Shown: piece by piece, positions 9,415 to 20,400 of the stretch
How positions within the stretch are numbered: the first letter of the stretch is position 1
How the letters are laid out: the number at the start of each line of letters is the position of its first letter
Assembly: GCA_036897625.1 (NCBI GenBank)
Contig: JAYMTA010001004.1
Coordinates: 1-22,465, forward strand
Reading direction: 5' to 3'
From: Pelargonium cotyledonis
Taxonomy: Eukaryota > Streptophyta > Magnoliopsida > Geraniales > Geraniaceae
Length of the DNA: 22,465 nt
The notes under the pieces: generated by a model
The model's input: only the letters and a program-made list of their open reading frames with translations
Database searches by the model: none
What the model was told of the DNA's origin: nothing
Position numbers and translations under genes: made by a program

Positions 9415-10990
9415 GGCAAATTATAATGTGTCTACTTTTAGTTATTCTGATATGATAAAGTTGCATCTAATTCTTTTATCTTTTTTCAACATCAAAAACC
9501 TTCAGCCACACATTGGAGGAGAATCAAATGCAAGAAAATCAGATCATTTTTTGGTGCTCAAATCAATAATAGCTTACAAGCTACTTGAATGACTTGGACC
9601 TGCACCAAGTCTTTTGCTTTTACCTGCAAATGTAGGTGTGTGATTTTCATTTGCATTTTTGGACTGATCACAGCAGCAAAAGAAGAAAAATGGGTCCTAG
9701 CAAGTTGCAGGTCACTTCACAGATTATGCCAGATGTCTCCACATGAAAAACATGTTTCTTTCCAAACCTTTTAATAATATCCTGTTCCAATTGCTGCAGC
9801 TGCACAGCAAGCTTTCATGCCAACGGTTGAGTAATGGAATTGAACCAAATGATGTTACTTATGTCTAAAGAATATGTGAAGTCCATTTCCACTTGTACCA
9901 GTTATACACTGATGTGTGATTCTTGTACACTCGTAATATGCATGTTGGATAAGAGAGATGAGTATGAGTCATACATGTGGATAAGTGGACTTTAAGTCGA
10001 GAGTATCACTTAATACTTCCCTTCCGTGCATGCCAGATAAGAGATAATGAACTCATGCCTCGCGCGGGTGGTAGACTTAAGTCGGGAGGTAAGACAGACA
10101 AACAACTATTAACAACTCTTTACTTTGTATCATAGTAAGTATGTAGTTTCTCACTTTCCAATAGGCAGCATAGGTTTTGGAGATTTTGCTCATTGTACAA
10201 ACATTTGCTGGAAAATAAGAGGCACATTCTAGACATTGAATATGATTCTTGTTTCGATTTCAACAATGTAGTAATACCAATATTGTTGACTTACATGTAA
10301 TAAACAATAGTTTAAGTTGTGTTCATGCTTCAGTTTCACTTAACTAAAGAAATGTGCCAAACCTGTGAAGAATTCCAGGAATCAATGTGCGAGGATAGAG
10401 ACCAACAAACAGAGAAACGAGAAGAAAAATGCATCCACGTGCATGCAATAGTTGGTTGCATCCGTGACATTGAAGCATATATCGGTATGCAACTTTCTAT
10501 AGCACTCTTTCACATTATTCTCTTCATGTGTCATAAAGAAACTTCATAAAGAAACTTCACATTTCAGCAAGGCATTTTCTCTACATAAAAATAAGGCATG
10601 GAAGATGCACAAGTTCACATGAACAATTTAAAAAACAGATTCAAATCTATTTTTATTCTGGTGCAATAAGTTTTATTTATCAACTATAGCAACATGCTTT
10701 TATTGGAGCAATATGCTTCTATCGTAGAAGTTACAATAGTATATCAGAATCAATCTCAACTCCAAGATAAATACTTCATGACAGAGTCAGTTATGCCTAT
10801 AGATTGATTATACTCCTAAGAATTACGAGAAAGATACCTCGAGGTGTTTTCATTTGACAGCTGAACTGAAATTGCAAGAAGGATGCAAAAATTATTGTTT
10901 CTGGTGAGATTCAGTGAAGTCGTGGAATCGGACCTTCAGTCATTGTTGACCCGAAGGAAGTACCGAAGCTCTTCATCTTTTACTAGTTAA
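9415..10990. other. Long spacer, no supported gene
   Basis: The left part is the upstream region of the small gene. The rest is AT-rich, with no family match in short frames, including one at 10319-10549 that is Cys- and Glu-containing but unconvincing. A perfect 13-bp tandem repeat (TCATAAAGAAACT twice) lies at 10531-10556. Two related motifs, near 9990 and 10073, share ACTTTAAGTCG or ACTTAAGTCG. The right end, about 10620-10990, is probably the kinase 3' UTR and flank. Confidence 0.55.
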
Positions 10991-10995
10991 AAGGG

Positions 10996-13112
10996 TTAAT
11001 AACATTTGTTGAAGCAGAAGAAGAAACCTTTTGGGTTGTTTTCCATGTTTGCTTTGGGGTTTTCCCCGGGGTCACCATGAACTGCCATCAGAGAGCTTGT
11101 ACCGGGAGATTCTGGTGCCAAGATGGTGTTTTCAGAAGCAAAAATTCTAGAAGGAATTGCAGGTGAAGGAGGAGAAATGGTGTAAAGATAATTCAGCAAC
11201 ATCTGGATTATCTGAGAGAAGTTGGGTCGAGCATTTGGGTCCTCCTTCCAGCAAGAAGTTAGAATTATCGCCATCTCCTCTGGAAGATTTTCTGCACTAG
11301 GCCTCGTATTCTGAAACAACAAAGTAGCAATCCGTATCATCAATGCTAAAACAACGCGACAGTTACGTATACTATAAACAGAAACAAAATTATTACTTTG
11401 AAAGCTGCTGCATATGCTGCCTGGAGATTTGACATGCCTTCAAATGGCAGCTTGTTGTGCAAAAGCTCCCACAACACAATGGCAAAGCTATAAGCATCCA
11501 CTTTGTGGTTGTAATGCTTCTTCTCTCCTTGCCTTAATGTAACGGTACTGTACAACTGCCACCAAACAGCAATGCTGATCACTTTACGAGGTAAAAGGGA
11601 CAATGCTTAGCCTCGTATTAATGAAGAGTTACCTCTGGGGCCATCCAGCGATATGTCCCAGTTTCAGCTGTCATCATCTCGGTTAATGATTCTTCTCTTG
11701 CTAAACCAAAATCTGCGAGTTTAACTGTTTTGTGGTCTGCAGTCAAGAGTAAGTTTTCTGCACAAAAGTTATCGAGTGTTTTCAGTGTGAGGATTATTTT
11801 CAAGTAAAATCAGTGGGAAGTGTTATAGATAAAAGTTCAAAGTATTGACATTCTACTAATGTACTGAACTCAATCCTTCTTCGATGAATAAATCTGTTCA
11901 ACTTTCGAAAAGCAACTTAACAATAAGCTTAAGCAGCATCTCTGAATTGTTCCATTCTCAAAATGCAAATATAGCACAATGCTTAGGTTCATGTGTGGTA
12001 CTTACCAAAATGAATAATCTATCATGTGACTGATAAACCTCTTTCACCAAGGAAATAGCATATTCATAGTACCAACAAAAAACTCATCGAAAACACAGAA
12101 AGATTACCAGGTTTTAAATCGCGGTGGATGATCCCATGAGAATGTAAGCATTCCATAGCGCGAGCAATATCAAGTGCAAAACCAACAGCAACACGTGTGT
12201 CCAAACACCTTGGTCGCATGTTCAGCAGATACTTGCGCAATGTCCCTCCTGACAACAGCTCGGTGACAATGACCATCACTGGCTCGTTGCAGGCGCCAAT
12301 GAACTGTTGGGACACAGTGTTCAATATTCAGTGTCAAGACTAGTCCATGAAGTTGGGATATAAGAAAGAAGAATTCTAAGAGCTTTAGAATGAAATTCAA
12401 CCTTCACTAAGTTTTTGTGTTGAACTCTGGACAGCATCGCGACCTCTCTTGCAAATCGCCCCTCTACTTTTGCAATATCCTCTGGAGTTTCTCCTTTATG
12501 CACAATCTTGATAGCCACAGTCTGGTTTTTGTATCTGAAATAAGTCCATGAACTCATAAAAATGAGACTTAAAACGACTCAGATTTGATCTAGTTTCGTA
12601 TCCGGTCATGATTCCTGAAGAGTAATCAACTACTTAACCTTGCCCATTAAGAATTGGGAGTTCTAGAAACAGGAACACATAAAACTTTCAAACCAATAGC
12701 TGATGTGTAATTCAAAGCAAAAAGCTTTAGCATCAAGAACTCAAGAGGCCAATAAGTATGAACAAAAACCCTCTCTAACAAAACCCAGAAACATTACCTA
12801 AAACTATAGATTCACTAAGACAATTTCTCAAGCTAAAGCCACACAAGATCTGCAAACTATAAGTTGTTTTAAAAGGAAATTCCCAGAAACTCTGAATTAT
12901 GCAGATGCAGACCATGTAATGTACTGTAATGAGAGAAGCAAAAATTGAAAATGTGGAGGAACTGCAACTTACTTTCCCTCGTACACTTTGGCATGAGCTC
13001 CTTCTCCAATTCTGGGGCCAACAAATAGATTCTTGGGATCAATCAGCCATTTCGAATCCAAACGAAACTCATCATCAGCTGAGCTTGAGTAAAACCTGCT
13101 ACCAGATTCCAT
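10996..13112 (-). CDS. ATN1: Raf-like dual-specificity/Ser-Thr protein kinase, ATN1-type
   Basis: Six exons on the minus strand: 13112-12973, 12534-12402, 12303-12108, 11757-11633, 11555-11397, 11310-10996. They join in frame with GT-AG introns into 355 residues, the length of Arabidopsis ATN1. It is a soluble kinase of the plant Raf-like MAPKKK group C; substrates are not known to me. A short N-terminus ends in KWLIDP. The Gly-rich loop GEGAHAKV is at 36-43, catalytic Lys at 56, HRD at 151-153 with DLKPEN, and DFG at 172-174. GTYRWMAPE at 190-198 is the Raf-like signature. The kinase domain ends near residue 285. A Ser/Pro-rich tail of about 65 residues follows and ends in [10 protein letters not shown], with two cysteines. 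All catalytic residues are present, so an active enzyme is expected. The start is the only in-frame Met before the kinase domain in exon 1. The symbol reflects family membership, not proven orthology. Confidence 0.93.
12535..12972. other. Kinase intron 1
   Basis: A 438-bp GT-AG intron between codon 47 and the beta-3 strand carrying the catalytic Lys. It is AT-rich with no internal gene. The other longer kinase intron (11758-12107, 350 bp) is likewise featureless. Confidence 0.7.
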
Positions 13113-13600
13113 CTCTTTCTTTCTAAACAAGAACCAGCAATATTCAACATCTACAAATGGACACTACTGCTCCAGAACCCATCATCAACCGCTTTATATC
13201 AGCAAGAAACTCACCGCCCACAGGCCACAGAACTCTACAAATGGATAAGCTGACACAACAAAACGATACAATTCTACAAAACATGCTCTGCACTGTGTTC
13301 TGCTGAGAAACACATCTCAAGAACCAGAGCTTCAGAGACTAAAACTCAGAGATAGAGGCAAAAGCAAGAAACCCCACAGGTTGTATAAATATAGAGAAGG
13401 GAGAGAGGGAGAGAGACCCACCTAAGTAAAGAAGCAAGAAAAATAATAAACAAATGAAATCTCAAAGCCCAAAATGGGTTCTTGAAAATTCATGGGAAGA
13501 AGGGAAGAATCCACAGAATGGGGAACAAGGGAAGAGAACCAATCAGCAAATCCTCAAAAGTCTCATATTTTTCTGATTAAAGACCCATAACCCATTACTG
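13113..13600 (-). promoter_or_regulatory. Kinase 5' leader and proximal promoter, CT-rich
   Basis: Upstream of the kinase ATG, the minus strand is pyrimidine-rich, with a CTCTCTCCCTCTCTCCC-type tract at about 13395-13417, typical of plant leaders. A TATA-like run TATATTTATA (minus) at 13384-13393 could place a start site near 13355, but it is equally good on the + strand. A possible splice acceptor or donor pair near 13420-13430 leaves open a 5' UTR intron. Confidence 0.35.
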
Positions 13601-13742
13601 TAAAAGAGTGTTGATAGATGCTTAAATTGGGGTAATGGGGTTTTGAGTTTTGTTTAATCTTTATGGGCACAGGACCTTACTCTTGATCTGCAGACAAAAT
13701 CATGAAAGAGATGCTAGTGTATGAACAAATACAATAATGAAA

Positions 13743-13793
13743 AGAGGAGAGAGGAGAGAGGAGAGAGGAGAGAGAGATGTTTGTGTGTGTGTG
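13743..13793. repeat. GAGAGGA microsatellite followed by (TG)n
   Basis: About four tandem copies of the 7-mer GAGAGGA, then a short GA run, then a TG dinucleotide run at about 13783-13793. The tract is probably variable in length between individuals. It lies in the upstream region of the kinase gene. Confidence 0.9.
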
Positions 13794-15124
13794 AATATTG
13801 TAATAATAAAGAGTGTGGGAGCCATAAAACTAATCAGTATCACATGGGAACTGATCTTGTCAACATGGGATAAGAAATGCCTCTCTCCTTGCTTCCCCTG
13901 CTTACTGTTCTGTTGCTAATACTATCTCTATACCTCTACTTCTTCTTTAGCTTCTTGTTCTGTTACTTGTACTTTACTTCACTTCCACCAAAGTTTTGAG
14001 TTTAGAGGCTATAGATTCTTGCCTAGAGACTCTTCAAGTTGTAGCTCTTTGCTTCCACAAAACTTTTTTTCTTCCTTGTTTTGATCAAATGTGTTGAGGC
14101 ATGCCTCTACTTTCAACTCTTCGAGCACACACAAATTTTGATTTTTCCTATTTCTTTTCTTTTCCATTAACTAGCTTTGCTTTGATGAGGATAAAAAGAC
14201 CATGATGCCCTTCTCCTTCTTTGTATTTCACAATTTCTCGACATAATATCATTCAAGTAAATAAAAAATCAACACGAGAGTTTAGCTGTTATTGTGGTCT
14301 TTCATGACTTAAATGAGGATTAGTCTGATGTGATATGATTTAAAGACGTTGATTATTTGTCGATCGAACGACCGCTTGAATTACCTCATGATTAAGAAGA
14401 AGATAATTCAACCTCTCTTCTTTTCAGTCTCAAGAATTGATCTCAAGTTCTTGCATGCATAGAAATGGACTTTCTACAGAAATAAAATTTGGTATTTCAC
14501 TATCAAAATGTCTTCTCATAGTTGCACTCTTCCAATGTGAACATCGGTCAAACAATGTACAGAAAAAGATGGCCTGAGGCCAAAACCTCAAGTCAAAAGA
14601 AAAATTTTGAATAGTAACTGTGTATCTCCAATGGCACACAAATATCTCAAGATAATATCCAGATCAATATGGAGGCACATGCTTCAAAGAATAGCACATC
14701 ATTTTTAGATGAAATCATGAGCAAACTTTGACATATTTTCTGATTACTTCTCAAATTACCATTTTTGAAAACCAAATCATCACATGATGAAGATGCAAGA
14801 ACGGCTCAAAAAACAACATCTAGAGAAGTCGTTATCACAGTGTTAACATGCAAATATGAGGAACAAGTGAACAACAATCTCATTTAAAACTATAATCGAA
14901 TGAAAATGAAAATGAAAATAAAACCAGAACTCTTAACTAATGAACTATGAATTTACCAAAATACAGTACTGAGTTCTGAATCATCCAATAGAGCAGTTCA
15001 CAAAGCTTTAACAAGCACTTAATGAAGGAGAGAGCAGTCCCTTAGAAAACTGAAAGCAAAGTTGCATAGAAATTATATTAACCCTACGTTTTATTTTATA
15101 TACCATTCTCTAACAGGTTTTCGA
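13794..15124. other. Spacer between kinase 5' side and NBR1 3' end
   Basis: No supported gene. The segment 13890-14200 is pyrimidine-rich on the + strand. A hexamer repeat (AATGAA, about three units) lies at about 14899-14918. The right end, roughly 14880-15124, should contain the NBR1 3' UTR. A 69-codon frame at 14430-14639 on - has no recognisable similarity and looks like chance. Confidence 0.6.
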
Positions 15125-18100
15125 CTATGCCTTCTGCCCTCTGATAAGGTCCATCACCACACGCTTAATACTCCCATTGTTCTTCTTCAAGAGCCTCATG
15201 TTCATTTCAGTATCACAGAAACCCTGCAACCATAAAATGGAACTCAATACCACAAGGCTTCTATTGTATCTTATGGATTATATGTACATGAAAGAAGGGG
15301 GAATAAATTTTCAACAAAAGACTCACCATCTCCTCCAACTCTTCAAGCATGGGATCCCAATCAGCAACACCGCACAGATCATCCACGGATTGTTCCAAAT
15401 TATATTCATTCATCCTCAGAATCTCCTTGTTCAGATCCACCTGCTTGAAACCCATCTCCTCCAGCTCCTTCAATAGGGTCTGCTCAACCCCATCATTCTC
15501 ATTGACTGTCACCAATGATGCTGGTGACTCAACAAGGTATGACCTAGGCACAGGCAGGGGTGCTCCAGATATACCGATAATCGGAAACGACACAGATGTA
15601 GTTGCCACTGGAGGAGAAGAGGTCTGGCCAACCAGCAAGGCATCATTAGTTGGGAAATTGAAATCCTGATCCTTTTTGGACGGTTCACTGACCATAGCCT
15701 TAACTGAATCGGCCTCTTCGTTAGAGTTAGTTAACTCTTGCAGTTCACCATCCATTACAGGCTTAAAATTCATGTCTGGCATTTCAAAACCCTTAGAGCC
15801 ATAGCAATCTGGGGGTAAATTTAAGTTCAAGCCTCGGAGGCTGTCACATACAGATTCCTGCAGTGAAACATCAACCTACAGGAAGGAGAAAAACGAAGGA
15901 TATTAAGTATTTATGTCAATTAGTTACAAAATGCATTGATACTGAGAAGATTAGGAGAAGGTACAATAGTACCTGTATAAGAACCCAGACACGTTGCCCA
16001 AATTTATGACCAGAGGATGATGCCATCCTCCAGTAGGATATGTATCGACCAGGCAACTCAGGTGCAGTAAAATCTACAGTGATATCAAGTTGCCCATCTG
16101 AAGGCACGCCATTCTCAGGAATCTAACAAGGATTGAGATGATTAGAAGCAAGCCCAAATTACCAGCTAGGGATTTTATGCAGCATAGTTTTTTTTTATAT
16201 AGTTTTAATAATCATGAAAAATCCAAAAAAGTTAACAGTAAAATATCAATATAACTGAACACAACCCACCTGCAACTCTAGGGAAACTGCATCAGTGAAT
16301 TTGTCTCCCCCAATCCAAACAAGTTGTGTCCCCCGAGGCCATAGAAAATTGCCGTTATTGCGCATCCGCCAAATTTTGGTGAATTGGGTAGATGGGGCCA
16401 TTGTGGTTCCGTCCACAACTGTTATATCTGAAATAAAACGACTGTCTAATTTTGGACGAACTGTAGGAGAAGCAACCCAAACATTCTGGATCAAGCACAC
16501 ATAAAAGGGACACTGGATTAGTACAAATATGTGGAAAAAAGTGTTCTAAGAGACACGAGGGAGAGGCATTTGAGACATGAAGTGCATAGTGAATCAGGGG
16601 CTTAAATGAAGTAAGACGCACTTTAATAAATTATTTCAAATATTATAAATTTAAACATACAAATTACCAAAATATATTAATAGAAGTTTAAAATATATAA
16701 ATAAATATTGGATCCAAAATTTAAAGGTGGTTTATATAACTAAATTAGTGTTAAGAAAATAATGAAAAGAATAAGAATGTGAAGTTGAATAAATATGTAT
16801 AAAAATAAAGATGAAGAATATAGCAGAAAGATGCATTTAATCACATCATGAACATTAATTTTACACTGAAAAACAGACAGAACTAGTTTGCTAATAGAAT
16901 TAAATAACATAAAAAAATGTGATTCATCTTGTTTTCTGCTGGTTCTCTGGTTTGCTGCTGGTTCTTCCTCCCTTTAATAGTATATGATGATTATGTTGTT
17001 AGTGTTAACACTTGACATACCATTATATACATAGTTTTCTTATTTATGAAGCCCAAAAATGAAGAGTTTCCATATTTAAATTCCCAATTCACATGACAAA
17101 TTAATCTATGTATAATAAATTGGGACTTTGAAATGTGAAAACTGAAAAGTCATCATCACAAGTGTCATAATTAAAACCTTCAACATTTGAAACCATAAAC
17201 TGAGACTTTGAAAAATGAAATCTGATCTATTATTTTAAACCATTAAACTGTAAGCCGAAAATCAAGTGAGGCATGCCGCAGCTGCAGCTTAATTACAGCA
17301 GTGAGGCATGCGCCTTGGGAGGCCTTAGCTTCACCTCTACAAAGTTGTCTTCGGGGGATATTTTAAACAATGATTAAAAAAATCTGGTCAAAGAAGACAA
17401 CTGATTCAGAACGCAACTTACATGATCATACAGGCCTTCGCAAAGCCTCGGAGGCCGGTACGACACTGGGCGGTCCATTCTAATGTAATCCCCTTCATTA
17501 CCCATTTCTGCAAAGCAGATGCTACAGAGATCATAATCATCTTTTCTGCAGAAACATAATTGAAGTGTCATTGCGATTCCAAGAATAATTTCAAACAAAC
17601 ATAATATATACATAAATTTATATCTCTTACACTTTGGACTTGAATCGTGGTCCAGTTATCGGATGAACTGCACAACCATCACAACGAACGCCTTTATGGA
17701 ACATACCACCCATGGCATCACTGGACGTAAAGCTCCTTTTAAATGGATGGATACGATGGTGAAAAGAAGGCACAGTTGAATTATTTTCCATTGGCATACT
17801 GAATGGACATTCTTTGTAAGGACTACCACTTAAACCAGTAGAGTTATTAGGCTTTGGAGGATAGCACCAGCGAGATCCAGCTAAACTTGATGATGTCCGA
17901 CAGTGAGCAGCAGGTACAGTTGAATCATTTGCCAAAGGAATACCACTAAATGGACATTCTTTGAAAGGGCTACCACTTAAACCAGTAGAGAGATTAGGCT
18001 TTGGAGCAGAGCACCAGCGAGATCCAGCTAAAACAGAAGAGGCTCCAAAAAGATGAGACTTCCAATTAACATTATCATCTACAGACGTCTCAGTTTCATT

Positions 18101-19791
18101 CTTGTTATTAGACGTAAGGTTAGATGCAACTGGTTCAAAAGGAACACGCTCATATGGACCAGAATCAACAGGTGGGTCCTGATTGAGGTCTACATAATCA
18201 GGTACAGGGATAGTTGTTGATCCTGCAACTCTAGTAATATCACAAATTACCCCTTCCGGATCACTCTTTAAAGGGGAAGAATAGCACCTTTCTACATATT
18301 TTGACATGGGAAGAGTAGCATCTTTCTGTATATTTGGACCTCCACTGACAGCAGGAACTACAGGGATTTCAGAAGTGCCATTGTCTGTTTTTGCATTATA
18401 ACCAGATTGAGACTGGGAAACTGGAGTGATGTAGGATTGTCCAAGCTTCGTCAATAATTCAACAACCTCTGAAAGCACAGGATTAGAAGATGTAGCTTTG
18501 GATGCCAAGTCAACAGATAACTTTGAGATTGCTTCCTTAACTGGCTCTGGCGTCAACTTCAAAGCCTCAGCAACACTAGTATCCATGTTTGACAATGAGT
18601 ACTGCACTCGAGGCAACCTCGATGGGGTAGAACTCCTGCTAGATTTTCCATATTGTGCACCTTCCCCATCACCCAATTGTACATCTATCTTAAGGAACTT
18701 GAGGCGCTGTCTCATCACATCATGCAAATCCTCATCTTCAACAAGAGTGACCATGTCACCATCTTCATCAATATACTTAAGGGTAATTTGAGCATCAGGT
18801 TGAAAATTAAAGAGAGTGCGTATTTTAGCTCTCAACCCATCAAAGTCAAGATTCAGTTGTTGATTATCATCAACAAGTGCATTGAAGCGCCTAAGAGTAT
18901 CTCCATACTTGACCTGTAGCCATAGATGTAATAAGGTCATATAGAGCCAAAGAAGGCATGAAATTGTCCACACTAAAATTATAATGCTGAAGTATAAATA
19001 ATAAACAAAACCATCAGGGCTATTATTAGAGATATACTAAGTGACCAATGAAAGCAATTAGAATGCCTTAATATGCTTAAAAACACAAGTTTACACCGCA
19101 AGCCTGCTACAAGCACTGTAGATTTTTAAGGATTGAGCTTTTATTTTCAGTACTATCCACATAAAAAGACCCAATTTGAAAATTGAAAACTTAGTCTAGA
19201 TGCAGTATATATATGACCATTCCAACAAAGAAATGAAGCACAATACAGAGCACATTTTTCTCCTTGAAGAAACTGGTGATATGACTCATTCCAAAGGGAA
19301 AATAAGAGTATAAGATTTTTAACATATTCATGTTCTATTATCAAACCAATCAAACCCAATTTGAAGTGAAGTTGAAACCCTCAAGTTACATATTTCACAT
19401 AACTAAGAAGATCAAGATTTCTGCTAATATGCTACCCTAGCACTGAACCAAACAAAGAACAGAATAGAATCCAAACAAGGCAATTGCAAAACCAAACATA
19501 CAATCCCATATCTCTCACCACAAAACCCCACTCACTAGCCAAAGACTAAAAAAATTAAAAAATCAAGTCTTGAATTTGATCACCGACTTCGACACACCAG
19601 TCAGTTCGACCCCGATCAAAACCCAACACGACCGAACATTCAACCACAAAACAAAAACCATACAGCCTGACGAATCAACTAAAGAACAACCAACCCGTAA
19701 ACCCTAAAAATTCATAGCGAATGAAGGAGATGGGATACGAGAACCCAAAAGAAAATAAAAATCAAACCTTTATCACCATAGTGGAGTCCAT
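15125..19791 (-). CDS. NBR1: NBR1/Joka2 selective autophagy cargo receptor
   Basis: Seven exons on the minus strand: 19791-19768, 18913-17631, 17545-17422, 16485-16270, 16122-15973, 15875-15327, 15223-15125. They join in frame with GT-AG introns into 814 residues. The product links ubiquitinated cargo to ATG8 on autophagosomes and is degraded in the vacuole. The PB1 domain covers about 5-90, with a basic Lys cluster and the acidic motif DEDGDMVTLVEDEDL for polymerisation. A long disordered region follows and contains two copies of a 49-residue repeat (300-396). The ZZ zinc finger (about 414-460) shows CDGC at 419-422 and CSIC at 443-446. The four-tryptophan domain covers about 490-600. Two C-terminal UBA domains lie at about 730-768 and 776-811. 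The presumed LIR between them is WDPM (772-775). Exon 1 encodes only eight residues before an 854-bp intron. The length lies between Arabidopsis NBR1 and tobacco Joka2. Confidence 0.95.
16486..17421. other. NBR1 intron 3, 936 bp
   Basis: The second-longest gap in the NBR1 coding sequence would be small without this intron between the ZZ and four-tryptophan exons. It is very AT-rich at 16620-16880. It also holds a GC-richer patch at 17260-17340 with GTGAGGCATGC at 17266 and again at 17301, which may be a fragment of a dispersed repeat. I see no extra exon; the frame joins directly as DH/NVWVAS. Confidence 0.6.
17747..18040 (-). repeat. In-frame 147-bp tandem repeat inside NBR1 exon 2
   Basis: The N-terminal copy is 18040-17894 and the second runs from 17893 to about 17750. 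The units are offset by exactly 147 bp (49 codons). Both encode LAGSRWC, PKPN, STGLSGSP and KECPFS in the same order and end near DSTVP or NSTVP. The second copy is one codon shorter. The repeat lies in the disordered linker just before the ZZ finger. Confidence 0.9.
18914..19767. other. NBR1 intron 1, 854 bp
   Basis: A GT-AG intron that splits the PB1 domain after codon 8. Its 5' part (about 19560-19767) is C- and A-rich on the + strand and includes AACCCTAAA at about 19698. The remainder is AT-rich. I find no gene in it. A long first intron near the start often carries expression-enhancing signals in plants, but that is only a possibility here. Confidence 0.65.
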
Positions 19792-20300
19792 AGTTGAAGC
19801 AGCCGAGCGAGAGAGCGTTCCAGTGAGACGCAGTTGAGGAGCAAAAACCCTAGCACGATCGCAGAAAAGGGAAGGGTTGAGAAATGGGAGGAGATTAGAG
19901 GCTTCAAGTTGAAGTTGAATCTCACACACCAAGCGTACCCGTAATCCGCTTTCGGTGCTTTTCTCACGGAAATATGTATGCGTTTGTGATTCTTAAATAA
20001 ATGTAAATTATAGTATCTGAGTAACATTAATTAATTACGGAGAATGACTTTTGGGTTCTTCTTCCAAACAAAACTGAACTGAGCAATCATTCGGAGCTGA
20101 TGCTGTTGACGTGGAGTTATATGATTGGCTATGTATCTGATCAGCTAATGTGGAGGAAGTGGGAAGTGAAGTTCATGATAATAAAAGTGAGGGTGAGTTC
20201 ACTGGATCGTGAACTTGGGATTAAAAAATAAAATTGAAATGCTCAATACGAGCATAATTAGAGTGAATGGAATGACAATGGTTTAGAGAGAGATAGATCC
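19792..20300. other. NBR1 5' leader and upstream region
   Basis: On the minus strand the leader contains CTAGGGTTTTTGC (about 19843-19855), a telo-box-like motif, about 60 bp before the ATG. A TA-rich patch near 19990-20010 may include the core promoter. The 84-codon frame starting at 20027 overlaps exon 1 in another frame and probably begins upstream of transcription. Confidence 0.4.
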
Positions 20301-20303
20301 GGA

Positions 20304-20400
20304 CGTGAGCTTGCTGGAGCTCGATCTTGCCGTCGACGCTCGTGAACGGAGGGGCCGTGAGCTTGCCGGAATTGGAGGGGTCGTGAGCTTGCCAGAAGTA
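20304..20400. repeat. GC-rich degenerate repeat with 26-bp period
   Basis: CGTGAGCTTGC begins at 20304, 20356 and 20382, offsets of 52 and 26 bp, with intervening GGAGGGG motifs. The patch is distinctly GC-richer than its surroundings. It reads open on + (20305-20493) but the product is a simple Gly/Arg/Glu/Leu repeat with no family match, so I do not call a gene. Confidence 0.75.

Noticed and set aside
10319..10549. 76-codon + strand frame with several Cys and Glu residues
   Set aside because: No recognised motif, no promoter or splice support, low-complexity acidic stretch; best explained as chance.
12170..12400. 76-codon frame on the kinase strand
   Set aside because: It overlaps kinase exon 3 in another frame and runs into intron 2; the kinase frame carries the HRD and other motifs.
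13384..13391. TATAAATA on the + strand
   Set aside because: A good TATA match but no + strand gene follows; the same bases may act for the minus-strand kinase instead.
15349..15669. 106-codon + strand frame
   Set aside because: Antisense shadow of NBR1 exon 6, whose minus-strand frame encodes the UBA region.
19773..20027. 84-codon frame overlapping the NBR1 start
   Set aside because: It overlaps NBR1 exon 1 in a different frame, starts in TA-rich DNA likely upstream of transcription, and has no family similarity.
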